Origin: Candidatus Margulisiibacteriota bacterium
GTDB lineage: Bacteria; Margulisbacteria; WOR-1; O2-12-FULL-45-9
Assembly (NCBI GenBank): GCA_028714935.1
Contig: JAQTLJ010000047.1
Location: forward strand, 1 to 8,388
Direction of reading: 5' to 3'
DNA: 8,388 bases
A program made the translations under genes and the position numbers. The notes below the pieces were generated by a model. That model was given only the letters and a program-made list of their open reading frames with translations. It ran no database searches and was not told where the DNA came from. Shown here piece after piece: positions 1 to 6,482 of this stretch. Every line of letters begins with the position of its first letter. Position 1 is the stretch's first letter.

Positions 1-1064
1 CCAACCTGGGAGTGTCTTTGCCGCTTCTGGCGTTCGGCATTCCTTCGGTTTTGATCGGTCCCTGGGCGGGGATCCTGGTTGACCGTCTGGACCGCAAGGG
101 GATACTGATGGTCAGCGATGTGGTCAGGGGCTTGTTGATCCTTTTGCTCATCCCCCTTATTGCCAAATCTTTGCTCTGGATCTTCCTGGTCAGCTTGCTG
201 GTTTACACCGCCGCCCAGTTTTTTGCCCCGGCGGAGAGCTCGTCGATCCCGGAGCTGGTGGAAAAACAAAATTTGATCGTTGCCAATTCGCTGTTCATGA
301 TCACCTGGATGGCGTCTTCCGTTGTCGGGTTCGGCCTGGGGGCGCCGATCGTCAACCTGTTCGCGGAAAAAACGACTTTTGTGGTCTCGGCCTGCCTGTA
401 TTTTTTCTCGGCGGCCGCGATCCTGCTTATCCCGCTGAAACGGCCGGAGCAGTCAAAAACTCGCCGCGAGATCTGGAAAGACATTTTGATCGGTTTTGAA
501 TTTATCCGCCGCAATCAGGTCGTGCGTTATTCACTGCTAAAATTGTTCGTCGCGGCTTCCGCGATCGCCACTCTTTCCTTGCTGGCGATCTCGTACGCTA
601 GTGATGTTTTAAAGATCGGGGAAAGGAATTTCGGATATTTGATCATTGTGATCGGGGTCGGGATGCTCTTCGGCATGGTCACACTGGAACGGCTCAGGCA
701 TTACCTGAAAATGGGGACGATCGTAGTGGCGAGTTTTCTGGTTTCAGGAACAGTGCTGATCGCCATGGCTTTTGTCAAGGACGTTAAGCTCGCCTTGTTT
801 TTGATCCTCCTGCTCGGGACCGGGAATATTTACATAACTTCAACCATTCAGACCATTCTCCAGCACAGGATCCCCCGCCAGATCCGCGGGCGGGTCTTTG
901 GCGTGCAAAACATGCTGGTCAACTCCGCTTTTACCCTGCCGGTCGTTCTCTTCGGTTTTATCGCCGATCTCTGGGGGATTATTTTTGCCATCGGGCTTTT
1001 AGGGGCGATGGTTTTCTCGATGGGAGTGGCGGGGCTGTTTCTGCCCAAGTTTAAAACCGTATGA
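1..1064 (+). CDS. MFS-type membrane exporter, N-terminus cut off by window edge
   Basis: The reading frame is open from the first bases (first complete codon at 3, reading Asn-Leu-Gly-Val) to a TGA at 1062-1064, giving 353 visible residues. GTG at 12 is therefore probably internal and not the start. The visible part begins in what looks like transmembrane helix 2, followed by the MFS loop 2-3 motif A (G19...D27-R28-L-D-R-K32, counting from the codon at 3). About ten further hydrophobic helices follow. Full-length MFS proteins are about 400-420 residues, so roughly 50 residues (helix 1) lie outside. The arrangement resembles the EntS/MFS_3-type drug and siderophore exporters, but nothing visible fixes the substrate. 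It overlaps the next gene by ATGA (1061-1064), so the two are probably translationally coupled. Family assignment is firm; export of a product of the downstream enzymes is only inference. Confidence 0.88.
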   Translation, partial: NLGVSLPLLAFGIPSVLIGPWAGILVDRLDRKGILMVSDVVRGLLILLLIPLIAKSLLWIFLVSLLVYTAAQFFAPAESSSIPELVEKQNLIVANSLFMITWMASSVVGFGLGAPIVNLFAEKTTFVVSACLYFFSAAAILLIPLKRPEQSKTRREIWKDILIGFEFIRRNQVVRYSLLKLFVAASAIATLSLLAISYASDVLKIGERNFGYLIIVIGVGMLFGMVTLERLRHYLKMGTIVVASFLVSGTVLIAMAFVKDVKLALFLILLLGTGNIYITSTIQTILQHRIPRQIRGRVFGVQNMLVNSAFTLPVVLFGFIADLWGIIFAIGLLGAMVFSMGVAGLFLPKFKTV

Positions 1065-1930
1065 TCGGCAATTATTATGTGACGCTGCGCTGTAATGACA
1101 CCTGTGAATTTTGCCAGTGCTGGCAAAATTCGGAATATCAGGATATCAGGGAATCAGATTATCAGAGTATTTTATTCGATCTAAAAAAAGAGGGGATCAA
1201 AGAGTTGAACATAACCGGCGGGGAGCCGCTGCTGCGCGATGACCTGCCGGAACTGCTGCAGCAGGCCAAGCAAATGGGCTTTAAGACCCAGCTGGCCACC
1301 AACGGACTCCTCTATGCGGAACGGGGCAGGTTATTGGCCGGGCAGGTTGACGGGCTGTTATTCTCCCTGGATTATCCGATCCCCGCCGAGCATGACCGCA
1401 GCCGCGGCATCGAGTGTTTCCATGCCGTCATGGCGGCGATCGAGTACGCCAAAGTCATCGGCGAGAAGCCAATAATTAATTATACCCTGACCCGGGACAG
1501 CGTCCGTTTCCTGCCCGAGATGATCGAGCTGGCCCAGAAGCTGAAAGTTTTCATCTATCTTAACCCGGTTTATGATTTTTTCGGGACGCAGGGGTTTGAA
1601 CCGGCGACCTTTAACCATCTTTACTATTTCGCGCGCCGGAAGAATGTCTTGCTGAATCGGGCGGTCATTGAATTTGTCCGGGCGGGCGGCAATCGGGTTT
1701 TGCTGCCACGCTGCCGGGCAAAAGAAACAACGGTGACCGTTCTGCCTGACGGCCGAAGGGTCTCTCCCTGCTTCTACAACCGGGGCGGAAAGCAGGGGCG
1801 GGAGGACATTTGTTCTTCTTGCATGCGCTGGCCCTATATGCTACCATCATTTGCCAAAGGCCTTGATAAGTATTTCTGGTTGGACCGGTACTCAAAATAT
1901 GTCAACCAGAGAAAAGGAGTGATATTATGA
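1061..1930 (+). CDS. Radical SAM enzyme with four-cysteine twitch/SPASM-like C-terminus
   Basis: The 289-residue protein opens directly into the radical SAM signature C11-x3-C15-x2-C18, which binds the catalytic [4Fe-4S] cluster. The S-adenosylmethionine-contacting motif T-G-G-E-P follows at 52-56. The C-terminal part has C218-x12-G-x5-C237 and then C251-x2-C254, a pattern like a shortened SPASM or twitch domain that would hold one auxiliary iron-sulfur cluster. The full seven-cysteine SPASM set is absent. Enzymes of this class abstract hydrogen atoms from peptides, sugars or lipids; the substrate here cannot be read from the sequence. No small peptide gene that could be a RiPP precursor is visible beside it. 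The ATG lies in an ATGA overlap with the MFS gene, and the stop overlaps the GT4 start in the same way, so it belongs to the envelope operon. There is no clear Shine-Dalgarno, consistent with coupling. At 289 residues it looks too short for the tetraether-lipid radical SAM enzymes. Confidence 0.88.
   Translation: MIGNYYVTLRCNDTCEFCQCWQNSEYQDIRESDYQSILFDLKKEGIKELNITGGEPLLRDDLPELLQQAKQMGFKTQLATNGLLYAERGRLLAGQVDGLLFSLDYPIPAEHDRSRGIECFHAVMAAIEYAKVIGEKPIINYTLTRDSVRFLPEMIELAQKLKVFIYLNPVYDFFGTQGFEPATFNHLYYFARRKNVLLNRAVIEFVRAGGNRVLLPRCRAKETTVTVLPDGRRVSPCFYNRGGKQGREDICSSCMRWPYMLPSFAKGLDKYFWLDRYSKYVNQRKGVIL
1914..1919 (+). promoter_or_regulatory. Shine-Dalgarno site for the GT4 gene
   Basis: AAGGAG lies inside the end of the radical SAM gene, 7 nt before the ATG at 1927. 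It supports that start and shows the GT4 gene can recruit ribosomes itself as well as by ATGA coupling. Confidence 0.7.
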
Positions 1931-3096
1931 AGATCTGCATGCTCGTCCCTTATTTCTATCCCCATACCGGCGGCACGGAGAAATATGTCAAGGACCTGTC
2001 GACCGCGCTGACCCAGGCCGGCCATGAGGTGACGGTCATTTCGACCAACCTGCCGGCGGAGAAGAACGCCCCGGCCGAAGAGATGATGAGCGGGTTCAAG
2101 CTGATCCGCCTGCCGGCGGTCAACCTGTTCAGTTATTTGCCGGTGACCAGGAAGAAGTTCGACCTGAAGATGCTGGATGGTTATGATATCGTCCATTGCC
2201 ATGTGCCGTCATTTGGCTTTTTGAGGGAAGTAGTGCAAAAGATCAAACAGCCGGTGATCGTCACTTACCATTGCGACATCACTGTTTCGGAAAAATATTA
2301 CGGCATCCCGGTGCCGAGCTGGTTTGTCAGGTCCGTTGAGAAACCGTCCAACATCATGGCCCGGATGCTGCTCAAGCGCGCGGATGTCGTTTACAACACG
2401 ACCAAGACCTATGCCGATACTTCTCCGGTGTTAAAATACATACCCAATGTCAGGCACATCCCGATCGGCATGTTCCACGACAACATTGATGAGATGCAGA
2501 AAAAGCTCGGCCTGACGGAAAAAGACAAAAACCCCAAGCAGATCCTCTGGTTAGGCCGCATGGCCGGCAACAAAGGGTGTGATTACATGGTCAAGGCCAT
2601 GCCGGCGATACTAAAGAGGTTCCCCGACACCCGGCTGATCATCTGCGGCGACGGCGAAGAAAAGACCCATATTAACAATTTGATCGACTCGCTGGGGGTC
2701 AGGAGATCGATCGAGATGTTCGGCACGGTCAATTTTGACCAGCTGGTCAAGCTGTTCTACACGTCTTTGGTCTATGTTTTTCCTTCGATCAACCGGCTGG
2801 AAGCTTTTGGCATCGTGCAGCTGGAATCTTTTGTCAACTACACGCCGGTTATTTGTTCTGATATCCCGGGGCCCAACGCGGTCATGGATGTCGGCACGAC
2901 AGGTTATCTGGTGCCGAAGCAGGACCCGGCCGCCATCGCAGATAAAGTCAGCGAACTTTTAGCTAATCCGCAAAAAGCGATCGAAATGGGGAAAGCCGGT
3001 CGCCGGCTGGTCGAGACCAAATACGACTGGAAAAACATCTGCGCGCAGGTCGTGGAGTTGTATAAGGAAGGTTTGGCCAAAAAGAAAGGCGCTTAG
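1927..3096 (+). CDS. GT4-family (GT-B fold) glycosyltransferase
   Basis: The 389-residue protein has the usual two-domain GT-B layout. The N-terminal acceptor domain begins with a beta strand and glycine-rich loop (P12-H-T-G-G16) typical of retaining GT4 enzymes, with a Y-H-C-D motif near 114-117. The C-terminal donor domain begins around 205 with L-G-R-M-A-G-N-K (R211 and K216 are the expected nucleotide-sugar phosphate contacts). It contains the E-x7-E signature E292...E300 and ends with a helix that crosses back. No signal peptide or membrane span is seen, so it acts at the cytoplasmic face. GT4 enzymes use UDP- or GDP-sugars for LPS, capsule, glycolipid or phosphatidylinositol mannoside synthesis; the exact donor and acceptor cannot be told. 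Given the epimerase and MGDG-type enzyme downstream, adding a sugar to a glycolipid, as the GT4 enzyme DGD1 does, is one possibility. An O-antigen or exopolysaccharide transferase is the main alternative. Confidence 0.9.
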   Translation: MKICMLVPYFYPHTGGTEKYVKDLSTALTQAGHEVTVISTNLPAEKNAPAEEMMSGFKLIRLPAVNLFSYLPVTRKKFDLKMLDGYDIVHCHVPSFGFLREVVQKIKQPVIVTYHCDITVSEKYYGIPVPSWFVRSVEKPSNIMARMLLKRADVVYNTTKTYADTSPVLKYIPNVRHIPIGMFHDNIDEMQKKLGLTEKDKNPKQILWLGRMAGNKGCDYMVKAMPAILKRFPDTRLIICGDGEEKTHINNLIDSLGVRRSIEMFGTVNFDQLVKLFYTSLVYVFPSINRLEAFGIVQLESFVNYTPVICSDIPGPNAVMDVGTTGYLVPKQDPAAIADKVSELLANPQKAIEMGKAGRRLVETKYDWKNICAQVVELYKEGLAKKKGA

Positions 3097-3100
3097 ATCA

Positions 3101-4021
3101 GTGAAGATCTTAGTCACCGGCGGAGCGGGTTTTATCGCCTCCAACGTTGTTGATGCTTATGTCGAAGCCGGCCACGAAGTGGCGGTCGTCGATAATTTAA
3201 GCACCGGTAAAAAAGAGAACCTTAATCCCAAGGCTAAATTTTATTCCGTCGATCTCCGTGACGCCCGCCTGGCGGAAGCGGTTGCGGAATTCTCCCCGGA
3301 AATAATCAACCACCACGCGGCGCAGATCGACGTCCGCAAATCGGTCGCCGACCCGGTCTTTAACGCCTCGGTCAATGAGCTCGGCACCCTAAACTTGTTG
3401 GAAACAGCGGTCAAATGCAAGGTCCGCAAGATCATCTTCTCTTCGACCGGCGGCGCGATCTACGGCGAAGTGTCAAAAAAATCGGGCGCCGATGAGAACC
3501 ATGCCCAGGAGCCGATCTCGCCTTATGCCATCACCAAACGCGCGGTGGAAATGTATTTGTATGCCTACTGGAAACTTTACGGCTTGAATTTTACCTGCCT
3601 GCGCTACGGCAATGTTTACGGCCCGCGCCAGGATCCCCTGGGTGAGGCCGGAGTGATCGCTATCTTTTGCGGCAAGATGTTAAAAGGCGAGACCCCGACT
3701 ATTTATGGTGATGGCAAACAGCTGCGCGATTATGTCTATGTCGGCGATGTCGCCCGGGCTAACCTTATTGCGCTCGACAAGGGAGAAAACCGGACCTTTA
3801 ATGTCGGGACCGGCAAGGGGGTATCGGTCAACGAGCTGTTTATGCATCTTAAGGAGATCATGGGATTTGCCAAAGAAGCGGTCTATGCGCCGCCAAGGAC
3901 CGGGGAGCTTTTCCGCAGCGTCTTGAACTGTAAAAAAGCCCGCCAGGAGCTGGGTTGGAAGGCCGGGACCGGGATAAAAAAGGGTTTAAAACTGACCATG
4001 AAATGGTATCGTTCATTATGA
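3101..4021 (+). CDS. NAD-dependent sugar-nucleotide epimerase, UDP-glucose 4-epimerase (GalE)-like
   Basis: The 306-residue protein is an extended short-chain dehydrogenase. Its Rossmann motif is T-G-G-A-G-F-I-A-S at 6-14, with D31 placed to bind the adenosine ribose of NAD. The catalytic triad is visible as T116 in F-S-S-T-G-G, Y142 and K146 in Y-A-I-T-K. The H-H-A-A-Q-I-D-V-R stretch (71-79) is typical of GalE-like enzymes of bacteria and archaea. The likely reaction is interconversion of UDP-glucose and UDP-galactose, or the N-acetyl forms. The third glycine of GxxGxxG is alanine (A13). The GTG start is chosen because the family begins one or two residues before the K-I-L-V-T-G-G strand; the ribosome site is weak (AAAGG at 3085-3089). 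It starts 4 nt after the GT4 stop and overlaps the next gene by ATGA. A UDP-glucuronate or dTDP-glucose-type dehydratase is less likely but not excluded. Confidence 0.86.
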   Translation: MKILVTGGAGFIASNVVDAYVEAGHEVAVVDNLSTGKKENLNPKAKFYSVDLRDARLAEAVAEFSPEIINHHAAQIDVRKSVADPVFNASVNELGTLNLLETAVKCKVRKIIFSSTGGAIYGEVSKKSGADENHAQEPISPYAITKRAVEMYLYAYWKLYGLNFTCLRYGNVYGPRQDPLGEAGVIAIFCGKMLKGETPTIYGDGKQLRDYVYVGDVARANLIALDKGENRTFNVGTGKGVSVNELFMHLKEIMGFAKEAVYAPPRTGELFRSVLNCKKARQELGWKAGTGIKKGLKLTMKWYRSL

Positions 4022-5136
4022 AGCCAAGGATCCTTTACCTTTATTCGGATACCGGCGGCGGACACCGCTCAGCCGCGACTGCCGTCATGCAGGCGGTCGA
4101 ACACCTGCGCAAAAATACTTTTTCCCAGGAAATGGTCGACGTCTTTGCTTCCTGTTCCGGTTTCCTGAACATCTTTGCTAAATTATACAGTCCGGTCATA
4201 AAATACTCGCCCCAGATGTGGGGCCAGCTTTATTACTGGCTTGATGACGAGAAAAAACTGGAACGGCTGGAAAAGGTTGCCGGGCCTTTTATCCTCAAGG
4301 AACTGGTCGGGCTGATCAAGAAAAAGTCGCCGAATATTATCGTTTCTGTCCATCCGATGGTCAACCACCTGACGGTGAAAGCGATCAAACAGTCTGGCAA
4401 AAAGCTCCCTTTTATTATTGTGATCACCGACCCGGTCACCCTGCACCGGGCCTGGATCACCCCGGGCGCCGACCAAGCCATTGTTGCCACGCCGGAAGCC
4501 AAACAGTTGGCGGTAAAATATGGGATGCCGGAAAACAAGATCAAGGTCATCGGCATGCCGATCGACCCCAAATTCTCCCTTAAGGATAAGGAGAAGCAGG
4601 CGGCAAGAAAGAAGGATAATTTGAAGCCGAAGGCGTTCACAATCCTGATGATGGGCGGTGGCGAAGGGGCGGGGAAAATGCTGGAGATCATCGAGGAGTT
4701 TGACCGCGCCGAGCTGAATATCCAGCTGATCGTTATTGCCGGGCGCAATAAGAGCCTGGAGACGCAGTTAAAACACAGCGCAAGCAAGTTCCGGTTCCCG
4801 GTCCGGGTTTACGGGTTTACCGACCAGGTGCATGAGATCATGGCTGAGTCGGACCTGATCATCACCAAGGCCGGGCCGGGGACGATCGCGGAAGCCATGG
4901 CCATGAACCTGCCCATTATCATTACTTCTTGGCTGCCCGGGCAGGAAGAGGGGAATGTGGAATATGTGGTCAGGGAGAATGTCGGCCGGGTGAGCAAGGA
5001 CCCGAAGCGGGTGGTGGAGATCGTTAAAGAGATGATCGGGACGCCCGAATTTGAGGAATTGAAGAAAAACATCAGGCGGGCCAGCCGCCCTCAGGCAGCT
5101 ATGGAGATCGCACGTGAAATATTTCGTTACCTCTAG
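4018..5136 (+). CDS. MGDG-synthase-type (GT28-like) diacylglycerol glycosyltransferase
   Basis: The 372-residue protein has the N-terminal MGDG-synthase domain with D11-T-G-G-G-H16, the acceptor and membrane-facing loop of this family. V-H-P at 111-113 and I-T-D-P...L-H-R-A-W at 136-146 follow. The MurG-like donor domain has M-G-G-G-E-G (212-217), I-T-K-A-G-P-G-T-I-A-E-A (282-293) and P-G-Q-E-E-G-N (307-313). Such enzymes transfer galactose or glucose from a UDP-sugar to diacylglycerol at the inner membrane. The motif K-A-G-P-G-T-I-A-E is closer to my memory of plant and Chloroflexi MGD1 than of Bacillus UgtP, which reads K-P-G-G-I-T-L. The frame is open upstream to 3955, but ATG 4018 is chosen because it sits in an ATGA overlap with the epimerase stop and places the first strand (K-P-R-I-L-Y-L-Y) at the N-terminus as in homologues. 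The donor sugar is not determinable here. Confidence 0.88.
   Translation: MKPRILYLYSDTGGGHRSAATAVMQAVEHLRKNTFSQEMVDVFASCSGFLNIFAKLYSPVIKYSPQMWGQLYYWLDDEKKLERLEKVAGPFILKELVGLIKKKSPNIIVSVHPMVNHLTVKAIKQSGKKLPFIIVITDPVTLHRAWITPGADQAIVATPEAKQLAVKYGMPENKIKVIGMPIDPKFSLKDKEKQAARKKDNLKPKAFTILMMGGGEGAGKMLEIIEEFDRAELNIQLIVIAGRNKSLETQLKHSASKFRFPVRVYGFTDQVHEIMAESDLIITKAGPGTIAEAMAMNLPIIITSWLPGQEEGNVEYVVRENVGRVSKDPKRVVEIVKEMIGTPEFEELKKNIRRASRPQAAMEIAREIFRYL
5103..5106 (+). promoter_or_regulatory. Shine-Dalgarno site for the SLH-porin gene
   Basis: GGAG lies within the 3' end of the glycosyltransferase gene, 7 nt before the GTG at 5114. It supports the GTG as the true start. Confidence 0.6.
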
Positions 5137-6481
5137 TTTGCTTTTTGTCTTTATCCTTTGTTGCCCATCTTTGGCAGAGACATATCTTAGCGACGTTCCC
5201 GAAGGCCACTGGGCGAACGAGGCGGTTTATGAGCTGGTCAAGATGGGGGTCACCAACGGCTATCCCGACGGCACTTTCCGCGGCAAAAATGATATCGCCC
5301 GCTACGAAGTCGCGGCTTTTCTTTCCCAGTTCGCCCGGGCGGTCAATAAGAAATCCGGGATCGATGAAAAATTGGTGGCCGAGCTGAAAGCGGAACTGGC
5401 GCTCCTGAAATACACGAAATATCAATCTGGGAACGGCCTTAAACTGTCGGGTGAGATCTATTCCCGGGGGAGGGCGGCGACGATCGCTCAAAGGGGTGGC
5501 AAGGTTGATTATCGGTTGAAACTGGCAATGACCAGGACTTACGATGATGATACCAGCCTAAAGGTTGGTCTTGATACGGTCGATGCCGGCTTTAATTCGG
5601 AGACCACGCGTTCGCTTACCACCAAGCTTCTGGATATTGAAAGCCGGTTTAAACTGGGCGGCTTGAACTACAAGGTCAATGTCGGGCCGGGCACGATCCC
5701 GCATGCCGAGGCCGACAAGCTTTTTCCCTGCGAGAACAACATGATCTTTATCCGTCCCAAGACCGCGATCGAAGCTTCCGCGTCTGTCGGTAAACTGGAC
5801 TATTCCATCGCTTATGTGACCAGGTCGGTGGCAGAATCGGGCCTGATCGGCGTCCATGAGCTGACCGGACTGCTGAAATATAAGTTTGGCGACCTGGCGC
5901 TGAGTTTCCGCCCGCGCTATATTTGTAAGGTCGACGGGCCCAGAGATGTCCTGGCGGAGGCCGGCTTGAATTATGTCTTCAATGACAAATGGGAAACTTA
6001 TCTGCTTTTATCGGCCGGGGCGTTCAAGGAAGGGGAAAAAGGCCTGTATTTTAAAGCGACGGAAAAGATCCTGGATCCTCTGGGGACCGGGACGACCCTG
6101 GTGTTCAGGTATGATAAAGTCGGCACTAAGTACCGGGTGGACGACCTGAATGAATATGAGTTCGTTTTCCTGAACAATTTTGACCGTTTGATCTTGGACG
6201 GGACGGTAGATCTGGGCCTGGCCTTAAACCAGAAAATTATCGATCGGCTGGCCCTGGAGTGGAAAGGCGATTATGTTATGACCGGGGAATATCAATACGG
6301 CGCGGCTTATCCCGGCACTTATTTTCTCTGGCAGTTAGGGTTTAACTATGATCTGGCCGCCAACGTCGGTCTTAACGCTTTTTATCGCTCTTACAATGTG
6401 CCGAGCGGTGTCGCCCAATTCTCGGATGCTGTCCCTGTGCTTACCGATATGCTGGGGGCCAGCGTGGCCTGTAAATTTTAA
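5114..6481 (+). CDS. SLH-domain outer-membrane beta-barrel (porin-like) protein
   Basis: The 455-residue protein starts with a signal peptide (1-21, cleavage expected after S-L-A). One SLH domain follows (about 24-75: L-S-D-V-P-E-G-H-W-A-N, then G-Y-P-D-G-T-F and a final helix with R63-Y-E). Residues about 82-102 look like a short helical linker. From about 109 to the end there are alternating hydrophobic strands rich in Tyr, Gly and Asp, ending in an aromatic C-terminal residue (A-C-K-F), as beta-barrel outer-membrane proteins do. SLH-porins use the SLH domain to grip the peptidoglycan or its polymers while the barrel sits in the outer membrane (compare OmpM of Veillonella and cyanobacterial Som proteins). 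The GTG start overlaps the preceding gene by 23 bp and fits because Lys2 plus a hydrophobic stretch makes a proper signal peptide. Strand number, pore size and substrate cannot be judged by eye. It may be non-porin, as the barrel part (about 345 residues) is modest in size. Confidence 0.85.
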   Translation: MKYFVTSSLLFVFILCCPSLAETYLSDVPEGHWANEAVYELVKMGVTNGYPDGTFRGKNDIARYEVAAFLSQFARAVNKKSGIDEKLVAELKAELALLKYTKYQSGNGLKLSGEIYSRGRAATIAQRGGKVDYRLKLAMTRTYDDDTSLKVGLDTVDAGFNSETTRSLTTKLLDIESRFKLGGLNYKVNVGPGTIPHAEADKLFPCENNMIFIRPKTAIEASASVGKLDYSIAYVTRSVAESGLIGVHELTGLLKYKFGDLALSFRPRYICKVDGPRDVLAEAGLNYVFNDKWETYLLLSAGAFKEGEKGLYFKATEKILDPLGTGTTLVFRYDKVGTKYRVDDLNEYEFVFLNNFDRLILDGTVDLGLALNQKIIDRLALEWKGDYVMTGEYQYGAAYPGTYFLWQLGFNYDLAANVGLNAFYRSYNVPSGVAQFSDAVPVLTDMLGASVACKF

Positions 6482-6482
6482 A

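Noticed and set aside
561..568. GCGATCGC, identical to the cyanobacterial HIP1 octamer
   Set aside because: I noticed only one perfect copy, and it is explained by GATC richness and Ala/Ile codons; HIP1-bearing genomes usually have about one per kilobase.
3955..4017. Possible 21-residue N-terminal extension of the MGDG-type synthase
   Set aside because: It would overlap the epimerase by 67 bp, encodes a charged peptide not expected before the first strand, and the ATGA at 4018-4021 gives a standard coupled start.
4233..4787. 184-codon open frame on the minus strand inside the MGDG-type synthase gene
   Set aside because: It is antisense to a gene with clear family motifs, its translation is Ser/Phe/Ile-rich without any recognisable domain, and no ribosome site was seen. 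It is a shadow of codon bias.
5114..5180. Lipoprotein signal (lipobox) in the SLH-porin because of Cys16-Cys17
   Set aside because: The residues before either cysteine (F-I-L and I-L-C) do not match a lipobox, whereas S-L-A at 19-21 is a good signal peptidase I site.
6348..6482. Possible 45-residue N-terminal extension of the TPM protein
   Set aside because: It lies wholly inside the porin gene in another frame; ATG 6483 starts a clean signal peptide 1 nt after the porin stop.
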